The notes under the pieces: generated by a model
Told to the model about the DNA's origin: nothing
Databases searched by the model: none
Seen by the model: only the letters and a program-made list of their open reading frames with translations
From: Adineta ricciae
Lineage: Eukaryota > Rotifera > Eurotatoria > Adinetida > Adinetidae
DNA length: 64,000 nucleotides
Reading direction: 5' to 3'
NCBI GenBank assembly: GCA_905250025.1
Contig: CAJNOJ010000359.1
Coordinates: 8,656 to 72,655 of the forward strand
Program-made: the position numbers and the translations under genes
Shown here: positions 11,601 to 22,600 of the stretch, one piece after another
Layout of the letters: each line of letters begins with the position of its first letter
Numbering within the stretch: position 1 is the stretch's first letter

Positions 11601-11919
11601 CAAGTACACTGGCGAATAGCATATATTTGAATTTTTTTCTGTTAGTGTTTAGACATCTAAAATGATTGAACTTTCTTTTTTTTATTGGAACTTTGTCTAT
11701 ATACATACGGTGAGTGCACTTCGGTGTTTGATATTTGTTTTGAGTGAGAAACATCAGTTGAAGACTAAAAGAGTTAAACACAACTGTAATCATATCATTT
11801 TTACTTGATTTTGAGTAGATTACGTCAGAAATATTTATTTTGTTGTTTTGCATTGTTGATCGTCGATTCAAATGTTCTGTTCTTAAGAATGAAAATCTAG
11901 AAAAGCGAAACCGATACAC
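8607..11919 (-). CDS. Type II membrane protein: stalk - PPC-like - seven Kelch repeats
   Basis: Three exons: 11919-11427, 11349-10984 and 9601-8607. All junctions are phase 1 and the total is 1854 nt (617 aa). Residues 1-100 are polar and basic (cytosolic side), with one membrane span at about 101-122 (LFASVLVVILIVSITIPLVL). A Ser/Thr/Pro stalk of STTIPLSTAIP repeats follows, then a PPC-like beta domain (about 165-286, with TYSLIVYGPSS near its end). From about 290 there are seven Kelch units of about 47 residues, each with HTAT/SxL...VTGGY...AELYDPST.NW. The Kelch exon must be spliced: its FFPE lead-in is intron ending TTTTTCCAG. An ATG at 11853 is an alternative start. The layout suggests a cell-surface recognition or adhesion protein with the Kelch propeller outside. 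The intact frame argues for a working gene. Confidence 0.85.
10176..10295 (+). repeat. Degenerate ~34-bp tandem repeat
   Basis: About three and a half units built on GGG(T/C)CCTCATGT...TATCCA. It lies in the second intron of the Kelch gene, just left of two foldback elements. Confidence 0.45.
10304..10502. mobile_element. Foldback/MITE A in Kelch intron
   Basis: Near-perfect palindrome of about 200 bp. The left end CACTCTAAAAAAAATAGGAG mirrors the right end CTCCTATTTTTTTTAGAGTG, and the inner arms share AAGGATCTTAACCTCGATAC. No coding capacity. Confidence 0.8.
10511..10943. mobile_element. Foldback/MITE B in Kelch intron
   Basis: Second palindrome of about 430 bp, ends ACATTCTAAGAAAAGTTGG and CCAATTTTTTTAGAGTGT, with inner arms sharing CATCAAAAATAGGTTTCG. 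Its termini resemble those of the neighbour at 10304-10502 (ACTCTAAAAAAA), so the two are probably one family inserted side by side. Confidence 0.75.
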
Positions 11920-13885
11920 AATACTCGTATTTTGAGAATAAATATTCCATAAGAGTGAGATTCAACAAATCGAGCGGAGTTTCAGTTTACTAACATGATT
12001 TGATAACGGAAACTAAGCTACAAATGTCTAACTCATTCAACTAAAATTAATAAATCTTATATATTATATATGAAGAAGGAAGTATCAAACTTTCCACAGT
12101 TCTTCCCTAGATCCCAAAGAAAGTGAACGAGGGGTCGGAGTAGTGATTGCGGATGGGGTTGTGGAACGTGATTGAGATTTCACCCAGACCTAGTTACACT
12201 CTCGTCTAGGTTTCTATTACAGGTATTAGTGCCGAAATTTTCATAATACTTTTATAGATCCTAAGGGAGAGAGCAAAGGGATAAAAATTTTTAATGAAGA
12301 CCCGGCGAGAGAGCATTAGATGAAATTCTATACCCATTCACTTATACATGCAAGCCAGTTTTCATGATAATTCACTTATTATGGTAGTTTTCTGAGTCTA
12401 ATGGAAGACTAAAAGAAACTTAGTGACAATTCTTGGAGGTGAGGAAGGCCGATCTCAAAGAGAAAGTTCACCCAATTTTCAATAGCACTTGCTTAAGCTC
12501 AATTGACGATGAAGAGTGTGCTGATGATACTATTCAGAGCTGAGAAAAAGAGAGAGGGTAGTCGACTAACAATTCACTTAGACGATGACGTAATGGCTGA
12601 GGTTGTCAAGATACCGATGATACATTCGTGTATAGAGGGGAATGCAATGGGAAAAGAGGGAATTCCTAGATTCTTTCGCTTCTGTTGAATCATGTGAAAT
12701 GCCAGGCCATTTTGGATTATTCATACGATCGATTTTTCTAGTGCCTAGCTATTACCAAGATTTTGGACTGATCTAATTGTGTCATACGGAAACGAGAGCG
12801 ACCCAGAAGTAAAAAACTTACTTTGATACAAGATTCTCTGGACTTAAGAGCTTTGTCGTGAATGTGTATAAATTCGCGATAGATGAAACTTTAACTAGGA
12901 GCCTAAAGTTTTCCACGTCTGAATTGAAGTGAAGATGGATTTGAAACGGCATCTGTAAGAAAAAGCATGCGGTTGTAAGGAGAGTAGTGTAGATAGGTTT
13001 TGCAGTAAGAACTATAGAAAAACGACTGGATTCAGATGGCTACACAGTACAAGTTATTCCATCACTGACATACACGACAAGATGTATTGTTGCGATAAAT
13101 AATAAATTTCAAGCACAACTATTTTTGCGTTTCCTGTCGTTGTCTGAGATATGACATGTTCAGGCTTGAAAGTTCTGAACCAGCATTCTATAAGTGTGGC
13201 CACAAAAGTAATGAACATTCTTTTTTTGATACCTTTTATAACTTTTTTTTATTGATACACTATATTTTTCATATCCTCTTTTCTTTTCCTCTCTCTATAT
13301 ATTTTCTCAATCTCTTGGCTATGCTCTCTAATTGTTCTCTCGTTTAACATCTCTCTAAAATATCATATTGAGAGAGAGAGAAAGTTAAATATCTACTCGT
13401 TCTCAAATGCGTATTTTGAGAGACTTCAGAATTAGTTGTCGACAAGAAAGGATACTGAATCATTAGTGAAACTTGAAAACGGAATAAAACGCTAAGCTTA
13501 AAGTCAATTGATCATCGTTCGTATTTATCAGTAGAACAGAGTGAATATTTTATTGTTTGCCTATATTGTTTTCATCATTATTTGTGTAATTCTTCTTTTG
13601 TATCATTACGCGAAAAACTATCACGTCTACGTCTTATCAGAACATTTCAAATCACTTGCCTTCTCTCAATCTATATTCAAAGATCAGAAGTATTTAAGCA
13701 TTTCGCCGGCAACCATTCATATATTTGACAAACAAACTTTAGGCAAAAAGGTTATACCATACAATCAATATTTTTCTACGTGAATTTGCATTAAATAAAA
13801 CAATCTGCTGAATAAAAAATAACGAAATAATGGTTACTATTAGATTTCATTTAGTGTTATCAGATCTTTCAATCGTGATTTTATT
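11920..13885. other. Gene-poor region
   Basis: No supported gene. It contains a GA-rich microsatellite (about 13370-13385) and a stretch at 12140-12200 with GATTTCACCC similar to the palindromic GGGTGGAATTTCACCC repeats at 18.6-19 kb. Confidence 0.45.
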
Positions 13886-13892
13886 ATTGTAC

Positions 13893-13970
13893 TGAAAAAG
13901 TGAATATACTACTAGAATCAGCCAGTGTGGTCGTCTCTCTGTTCACGCGATAACTTACTAAAACAGATTG
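13893..13970 (+). repeat. Diverged copy of dispersed repeat
   Basis: GTACTGAAAAAGTGAATATACTACTAGAATCAGCCAGTG..., then CGATAACT, clearly related to the two better copies at 18286 and 19112. Confidence 0.55.
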
Positions 13971-15440
13971 AAATTCTCTATACAGTTTAGTCTCATGAAA
14001 ATGTTAATCGAGTCCAAGGGTAAGCCTCACTAAATGAGTCATTTCTGAGTAGTTGCAAAAACTATGATATGTCTCTGATGCTTTCTGATACACTTTTTGT
14101 GATACATAAAACTTCTGGATGAAATTCAAAGTTTCCACATTTATTTATTAAAATAGGAGACTTTGATGACGTAAACAAAATGTTGTGAACAAGCATTCAT
14201 TTACTAAAGAGTCTTTATCGCAAGCTTTCTATCATAGACGGAACTGGAAGTGGAAAAGTGATTTTACAGTTGCCTACCATTGACGTCAATGAATGCCTGA
14301 ACAAATAACTGTTCCTTATTTAGAGCCAGATGCTTGAGAAATGACGGAGTTAAATGTTTGTTATTATTGTTACTTTTATTATATTTGTGAATAAATGCGA
14401 AAATTTCAGATCTTATTCGAAAGTTACGCGTACTGCAAAAAGCGTATGAAAAAGATGAGCGATCGTGAAGGTATCTGAACATCAAAATTATCATGAGAAA
14501 CCTTTGGAAGAATATAACTTTTAATCACTTGTTACCACCTGCGAAAGTATACATTCAGAAACGTCTCTAGTAGCATTGATGTCAGAATGGAGTTTTTCAT
14601 TATTGGAAACATTTCCTTATAAATTTTAGTTAGAAATACTACGATATACTTTAAAAGTCTTATCAAATTCAGAATCAGTGTTAATAACTGGATTGATCAA
14701 TACATGTTTCAAATCGTTTCGAGAAAAAAAGTTCTTTTGAAAAAGTCTTCGTAATTCCTTTCAAGAATAAACAAGTTAAAATTGAAAAATTTTCCAGTAC
14801 CTCAGCTATTTCTCATTAGATCCTTCTCATTCTTTGAACTCGACGAAGATATTAATGAGACTGCACTGTGCAAAAAATATTTCGGCACGATCTGACTTTT
14901 TTTCGTAACTTATCGTGTAAATGGATGGACTGATAAACACAGTTGCCGATTCTAGTGGTGTATTCACTTTTGTGCACACTGAAAATGGAGACTTCTAGAA
15001 TTATAAATGTGCACAATGGAAAAATACAATCTATTGACTTACTAACTAGCTTTTAAAAACAAACATTTCCGTTTCAATATTTGATGTTTTTCCCATGATC
15101 AATAAAGTTTTGACGCAAAAGAGAATCCTGTTCCGTCAGAATATTCTGTCGTTTTCCAGACGAAACAAAATGTTTCTTACAAGTTTAAATCTCATCTGTT
15201 CATTCATTTTAAGTCATGTTTTTCTCTTTAAGTAACAAGTAACGCTCGTTGAGATACACTCACTGAGCTCTCTACTGAAGAGCTAGCACTGAAAAATGGT
15301 TTCGGCCTGTGAAACTACTCACAATAACCGAAATTGCATTACTGCATACGCGTTATAATACAGTTTTTAGCTTATCACATTTTAATTTACGTCGAAACAA
15401 ATTCAAACAAGACAGGATTTTATAGTGTCATAGAGATTAT
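13971..15440. other. No gene recognised
   Basis: AT-rich, no supported exon, RNA gene or repeat on either strand. Confidence 0.4.
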
Positions 15441-15450
15441 TTTAAAACTT

Positions 15451-15750
15451 TCATAATAAACTGTGTAAATAATGCTCGTCGAGGATGAATCGCCTAACTC
15501 TCGCCTGAATAATTAATTGAACATAAAAAACTTTCATAGTAACACCTGATCGAACCAGTATCATATCATTTACTAATGGTGGCTGAATGCTATCTCTTCT
15601 TTGAGATGTAGTTACACCAGCTGAAGAAGCAGGTATACTAAATGTTTTCCTTGCTAATTTAGATAAATTAGATAATATGTTTGCATGTTCTCGCCAGAAA
15701 AGAAGTGGATTATCAATTTCATCATCCAGATAATAAATTATGAAGGTCAA
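15451..15750 (-). pseudogene. hAT transposase C-terminal dimerisation domain, remnant
   Basis: NPLLFWREHANILSNLSKLA then FSIPASSAGV is the hAT C-terminal signature (NPL..W......L..LA...LSIPASSA). The central ERxFSxAG part is deleted: SAGV runs straight into TTSQRRDSIQPPLVNDMIL. The rest of the transposase is absent, so the fragment is dead. GC-rich repeats at 15990-16210, upstream on the same strand, may be its subterminal repeats. Confidence 0.7.
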
Positions 15751-15989
15751 TCATTATAGGAGTCAGGAATAATGAACAAATTTAAAGTATATTTCTAAAA
15801 TTGAAAAATATCTACGTCCAGTTGATCATATTCCTAACCGATCGAATTTAACGAAAGAAACAGTAAACAATTCAAACAAAGAACGAATTAAGTTTACTAT
15901 GATAGATTTGGAATAGTCAACTAATCAATATAATTCTCAGTACATGCGTGTAATAGCGAAATCTATCAATTATTTCTGTCAATCCACTG

Positions 15990-16210
15990 TTTTGTCCCGC
16001 ACATTTTTTCAGCCTGCCCGAACCCGTGAAAATCTTCTCTCGCTCGTCCGAAGCCCGCACCAATTTTTTCCATTTGCACCCGTCCCAACCCGTCCGTAAC
16101 CTTACATCATCTGTACTACGATCATCCCGAACAATATTTTCCCAAACTCTTCCCGCCCGCTCGTAAACACGGGGCCCCGCGAGGTGAAACCCGTGACCCG
16201 CACATCTCTG
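15990..16210 (-). repeat. GGGACGGGT-type GC-rich subterminal repeat
   Basis: Repeated ACGGG/CGGGAC words on the minus strand in otherwise AT-rich DNA. Similar GGGACGGGACGGGAC words occur at 51706-51770. They may be subterminal repeats of the hAT element whose remnant lies at 15451-15750. Confidence 0.45.
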
Positions 16211-16279
16211 CCTCCTTTCAGTCGAGGGAATAAGGTGGTACTTCAACAACTTCCGTCGTTGTTGCCATGGAAAGTCCAA

Positions 16280-18280
16280 TCAGATATTGTGATATATCGT
16301 GAAAGAGTTTTCTGTTTAGTCTGATTTTAAAATGAAACATTTCTATACAGATAAGTATAACAATGATCAAGGAAATGTTTTATGAAATTAACTCTTTGTC
16401 AAACTAAAAAGTAGTCACACAAATATGTTTATCTATTACATAAGTGTAAGATATTGAATAGATGTAAAATCTTGAAACCAGGTCAAGAAAGAACAATGAA
16501 AAAAAAGTAGTTCAACATATATATGGCAATCGAGAGATGTTATAGAAAGGCAAATACTGATCAAATGCAATAATTTTAGTGGAAAAATGTGATTAATTAC
16601 TGGTACTTTAGGTTTTATATTGATAAGTTCATTATTTTACTTATTATCTAAGTTGTACCCATTTTAATATAATCGAAATTGTCGAAACTATATGAGAAAA
16701 CAGTACTGCATAAAATATTGTCTATCTTCATGTGCTACACAAATGTCAAGATTTTACTATGAGAAGTTGGAAAATAATTCCTGTTCTATGATGTTACAAA
16801 TCCAATAATTAAATTTAGCTTTTAAAATTCTCATTAATGAGGTCTACATGTAATGAAACCTACAGAATCTTCTAAGAAACGTTTATTTCTTTGTAAAGGA
16901 CCCGGTCGGATTCGGTGGCATACTCTGAATTGACAAACCAAGTATGCCATCATGTAGAGCTTGTCAAGACGCATCGAATGGTATGTACGAAATCCATTTT
17001 TCAATACGTTTTGGGGGAGTTCTGTTGAATTTATTGAATATAGATTAAGCCCCAAAATGATGACAATTAGCTAATCAATGTTAATTCATCTTGTTAGTCG
17101 GACGACTTCGTAAAAGTATTTCATGTATACAGTTTTATAGAGTTTGTCATGTGCTACAAGATGATATGCTTAATATTTTTTACAAGCTAATATTATAGAA
17201 AAAGAAAGATGATTTATTATTAGCTTTGGTGCTATTTTTATCAAAAATTGGAAATCATAGTTTTAGTGTATTGAATCTTACTAGTTATAGACGAGGTGAT
17301 CATCTCTCAGTGCTTGTCAGAAATTGCACCTTAGATAGGGCTACCGATTGCACTATTTGATGGTCCTTCAATGTTTGTGCTGGATCCCCAAAATTGCTCT
17401 ACACTGCCGACTACTACACTATTTTCGATCCTTGTTTCTTATAGAAATTTTAGATTTTTTTACTTTTACCTACTCAACCACGACTGGTTTTTAAAATTAA
17501 ATATCATATTCGTGTTTAGCACGAAAAATCACATCTAAAAGGCTAGATATTAAGAGTACGTGTCTGAGAAAACCAGATGATCGTGAAAGTTGAACATCTC
17601 AGATTTCGCTGATTTTTTTATATGTTGTAGGTGGTAGTGAGGTAAGTACCAGATAAAATTTTCAGCTCAATCGAATCACTCCGTCATACCAAAAAAGTCG
17701 ATACACGAGCAGATTTTTCGATATTTATCAACTTTGAATTTTTTCGACTTCTCAGGGATTCTTATGGAATATCTTTGAACAAAGGCGTTTTGTAGATGCG
17801 ATAGGCATATGAGACCATGGTCCATTTGTAAAAATAACTAAAATATCATTAAGAACATTGATATTGCTTTCCTCCCTACTATGACGACCCTAAATGTCGA
17901 CTACTCTTATTTTACGCGCCAACAAGCAATCGCCCTAATATTTATACCAGTGGTATAGGACCTCAAGTTCTATCACCTAGAATGACAAAAAAATTTTGCT
18001 CTTCAAAAAAAGTAGGCATTTTTTGAAAAATCCCATGATACCCTAAATACACATTATATTATCATTTTTTTAGTTTTATCTCGCTAACACAAGAAGTATG
18101 CTAAAGTTAGTCTTTGAAATTCAACTAGAATCTAATTCTGGTAGGTCTTTGTATCGTTTACTATCATTATTTATTGCAAGTAACATCTGAATAAGCCATA
18201 TTGTGCTATCTACTATTGATCATAAACTTTATTTTTACAAGTTCTGATGTATTTTTGACACGCATTGTTTTAGATCATTT
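16280..18280. other. No gene recognised
   Basis: No supported coding or RNA feature; open frames are short and lack family signatures. Confidence 0.4.
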
Positions 18281-18281
18281 T

Positions 18282-18475
18282 TGTGTACTCAAAAAGTGAG
18301 TACACTATAGAATCGGTCAGTATGTCCGGCCGTCCGGCCCTTAATCCGATAACTCCTGAAAGAATAATCCAATTTTCATGAAATTTGATACATAGCATTA
18401 TCTTGTAAATGCCTCGGTCGAGTTCGAAGATGACCCTGATCGGCTGTACTCTTGGTGATTTTTGGTAAAGTTTTC
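18282..18475 (+). repeat. Dispersed repeat, copy 1
   Basis: Begins with the palindrome GTGTACTCAAAAAGTGAGTA, followed by GAATCGGTCAGT, CCGATAACTCC, GAAAGAATAATCCAATT and GATCGGCTGT. It matches 19108-19290 over its length, in the same orientation, about 825 bases away. Confidence 0.75.
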
Positions 18476-18599
18476 TCTAATTCCTATATGAAAAACTTGA
18501 AGATTTGCGTGTTTATCCGCTTGTTCGCTTTGCATTCACTTTTTGTTGTATCAACTATGACCACGAAACCTTCTGTACTGTTTCTTTGGATCCAGAAAA

Positions 18600-19060
18600 A
18601 TGCTGATTGGCCAGTGAAGGGGTAGGCCTAGGTGACCTGGGTGAGATCTGGGTGGAATTTCACCCAAGCGATTTTGCATCAGAAAAAGTCATGAAATCTT
18701 TCGTAGAGCTTCTGTGAATGTAGGGAAACATCGAAAGAGAGTTAGTGGACCAGTAATGAGGATGGGTAAGGATGGCGTGGGTGGAATCTCACCCAAGTGG
18801 TTCCATAACTGAAAAGGCCGCGAAACTTTGCAGGCTGTATCCATATGTCTAGAAAGCGTCAAGCTACTGTTCGCATACTAGTGAGGATGATAGGTGTTGA
18901 CGACATGGGTGGGTGAGGGTGAAATTTCACCCACGCCATTTCGTGTCAAGACTGTACGCCAAACCCTCCGTACTACTTTTGTGGGCATATGGAAGGGTAG
19001 ATGGATTGTCAGGGAGCCCGCAACGATATGGATAAGGTTGGTGTCGGTGAGTTATCATCC
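18600..19060 (+). repeat. Degenerate tandem array with GGGTGGAATTTCACCC palindromes
   Basis: Units of about 130-150 bases, each carrying a GGGTG-AATTTCACCC inverted motif (near 18651, 18780 and 18911). It lies between the two copies of the dispersed repeat. The GGGTG words recall telomere repeats, but the palindromic form argues for an independent repeat. Confidence 0.6.
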
Positions 19061-19107
19061 AAGTGATCCTATGGCAGATAAGGTTGTCAAACTTTGCACG
19101 CTGGTTT

Positions 19108-19295
19108 TTGTGTACTCAAAAAGTGAGTATACTGTAGAATGGGTCAGTAGGTCGGTCTGGTCGTCGATCCGATAACTCCCGAAAGAATAATCCAATTGTC
19201 ATGAAATTTAGGAGATAGCAGTATATTGTCAATGTCGCAGACAAATTCGAAGATGAGCCCGATCGGCTGTGCTACTACTGACTTAAAGAAAAGTC
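19108..19295 (+). repeat. Dispersed repeat, copy 2
   Basis: Same sequence and orientation as 18282-18475. The pair could be LTR-like ends of a short non-coding element of about 1 kb, or two units of a longer tandem array. Confidence 0.75.
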
Positions 19296-19458
19296 TCAGA
19301 TTTTCTACACATATAAAAAAGGCGACGTGAAGTTGAAGCCGATAGAAAGAGGAGGAAAGGTAGGGTTGGGTAAGGTTCACCCAGATAATCTTTTGCTTTA
19401 ATCAATGTCACCGAGCTTTTGCTTATCAAAATCTCGAAACAAATCATCCTTGAGCGCA

Positions 19459-19477
19459 CTAAGGAGCCACCCCTTAG
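19459..19477 (-). terminator. Candidate Helentron 3' hairpin
   Basis: CTAAGGGGTGGCTCCTTAG can form a six-pair stem with a seven-base loop, about 130 bases beyond the end of the OTU frame. Helitron-type elements have a hairpin near the 3' end. Confidence 0.45.
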
Positions 19478-19606
19478 GCCCTGCGGATGCCCTCCTTTTG
19501 TCCCGTAGGACGTGGCGAGGAGTTAGTTCCACACAAGTAACTACTTGATTAAACGCAAAATCTATGTTGATCGATTTTCTATATCTACAATGAATCCTTC
19601 TCTATA

Positions 19607-22600
19607 TTATAAACTCATGTTTATTAAGTCGAAATGTGGTACAAACTGAGGAGGATTAGCTTGAAAAGGCAAAAGAGCATCATAATGTGTACCGTTGTAA
19701 TAAATACAAAGTCCTATTTTCTTTCTGTCGCATTTATATCCAAGATATATTAAATGGCCACCTGCTGTCCCTTCATCAAATCGATGAATTAATTCGTGTA
19801 GACTGATATTTGACGGAATAAACTGTGTGTTTTTTGGGTCTGGATTATTGTTAAACTTTATATATGAATATATAGGACGAGATAGTGCGATAGATAGAGC
19901 TTGAATTTGCACTTCTCCTCCCCATATTGTATGTGTGGCAGTTCTTTCTAACTGCTATTCAAAGGTATATCCCAGTGTGTTACACAGCTTTTGAAAATAG
20001 CTCCTATTAGTTATTACTGCATAAACTGCCAACAATCTCATCGAATGTGTTAGTTTCTCAGATCCAACACTCAATATCGAAAGAGAACTATATAAACAAT
20101 TTCCGTCTCCAGTCGTACGTGTCCGAGTATAAACTGAATCGAATGCTCGAACAGGATACTCCGCTCTTGTTTCTAACCGCACAGAATTGTCTTTATTTTG
20201 CATAGTTATAAACGGTGATTTTTTAATAAGATCACTGATTATTCGAACTTGACCCATAAATTGATTAGTCTCGATAGTATTATCAAAGTTGAATTCAACA
20301 AGAAAGCGATTAAGAATTTTCCTTGAGTTGGAATCAATAATTTCAAAGTTCTCTGAGGAAGAGTTTTCTTCAATTTCCATCATATCAGATGGTTCATTTA
20401 CGCTAAGATCTGCTAGTTGTAAAGACATATCCAAGTCAATCTGTTCGTTGTCATCGACTGTTTCATGGTGATCAAAAGCAAATTTATTATCAACTTCCAT
20501 TGCATCAGAGTGATCAGTATCTATAGTATCGTCAATATTGCAAGACATAATAGTATGAATGTCTTCGGTTTCATCAAGATGAAGTTCAGTCAAAACTTCG
20601 TGTTTTGTCACCCATATTGGTTTATGAAAACTTGTTAGACTTTCAAAATAATCAGATTTCAAGTCATTCACATTAGCGAAGCAATAGTCAATCTGTGTCT
20701 TAGCATTAGTCGAATTTTTATTTAATTGACTAATTAAAGTAAATCCAAACGATGTTATATAATCAATAAATTTATGATTATTGTTTGGCTTCAAATCTAT
20801 ATTAAAATCACCAACAATAACTATCTTTTCACAAGCTCGCTTAGAAACAGTAATGACTTCATCAATATGCCGCTTCAAAACATCAAATGCCGAATTGGGC
20901 GAATTGTAAACAGAAATGAGACAAAGATCATCAATTTTTATTGAAGAATATTCGATATGATTTATTCCTGAATATTCATATCTCTCGGCGATAACTTCAT
21001 ACTTCAAATGGTTCTTCAAATAAGTAATTTGACCAAATGGTTTTCGGATGTCATGACAATCACGTCTGTGAACTATCTTAAAACCTTCAATTTCTAAGTT
21101 GTCACTAGGTTTCGTCCATGTTTCAACAAGACTTATTATGGTAGCAGACAAAAACGTTCTGTCACATTTGACATCCAAAAAATGTTTATGCAAGGATTGT
21201 ACATTATGAAACATCAAATAAATATTTTCCTTCGGTGATTCTTCAGGAAATTCAAGTGAAAAGTGGATCTTTCTTTCGGATCTCATTGCTTTAAACATCA
21301 TTGCTACTGTATCATTATGTTCAGGCGGTTTCGGTGGAACGAAATCTCCAATCAAATACAAACCACTTGCTTTTGTTGCACGACTACAAGCAACATACAA
21401 TTCAGATCTTGTCATTCCCTTCTTCAAATTGACAACAACTTTTTCGTAAGTGCCACCCTGACTTTTGTATATGGTCATAGCTTCACAAGGAACGACTGGG
21501 AACTGTTTACGTTCTACTTTGAAATTCGTTGACCTTGTATTTATCTGCCGTGTAACGGGTTCAACCGGTGTAAGACTGAGATCAATATTTCTATATCGCA
21601 TTACACTTTGAAAATTAGCTCTAGCTTTTCGACCAGTTTTCTCTTCATTAAACTTTATCCATAATCTACATGGTACTGCCTCATTTGTTTTCTGAAGTTT
21701 TCCGTAGTCAATCATAACTAATTTCCCGCAAGCACCATTTACTAGACCATCTTCGATATCAATATTAACAGTCATCATATACTTGGCACCCACTTTCAAT
21801 TCGATTTGAAGTGGTAGCCCATATGTTTCGGTTGTTTTGAGCTTTTTCACGTTGCTCAACACTTTCTCTTTTACTGATGCTAATCCATCACCAACACAAA
21901 AATCGTAAGCTTTAGCAGTTGCGCCTTCGGTGTTAAGATTAGCTAATACTTTTGTATTGTATGCATCAACTTCAGCATTACTTCTAAATATTCTTATTGC
22001 ATCTTCGACAACATCTACTTTTTCAGTTGAAATAATTCGTGACTTAAATAGATTAATATCTTCAACTGTCATCATGCCTTTTGCAAGATTACTCAATGAA
22101 ATGGCAAAAGCTTTATCATCTTTTTGGCGCATTATTTCTGTCAATTCGAACAATTCAAATAGAGTCCATAATGGATTATCTACTAAAGCATTATATGAAT
22201 TGTTATACTGGAATATGTATTTATCACCAACAGGTCTTAGTTGATTGAAATCGCCTAGAACTATGACAGATATTCCACCAAATGGCTTTTTGTTCCTCAT
22301 GATTTGCTGCAAGCGTGCATCGACATGTTGAAACATTGTAAAGCCAACCATCGATATTTCATCAATTATTAATAATTGCAATTCTTTTAACTTCACCCCA
22401 ATTCTATTTGACAGATCACTATCTAGTTTAACAAGTTTACTCTTACATTGATTAATTGGTAAACTTAAAAATGAATGCAATGTCATTCCGTCAAGTAAAG
22501 CTGCTGCTTTACCAGTTGGTGCACATATTGCAATTCGAATAGCTTGTGGATTAGATCCTGGAAGTGAATCGAAGAATCTCAGCAATGACTGATACATTCC

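Noticed and set aside
13541-13783. 80-codon frame with a hydrophobic N-terminus
   Set aside because: Begins at GTG with an in-frame TAG just before, has no ATG and no convincing splice acceptor; no family resemblance.
15917-16279. 120-codon minus-strand frame
   Set aside because: It lies in the GC-rich repeat island; composition, not coding, keeps it open.
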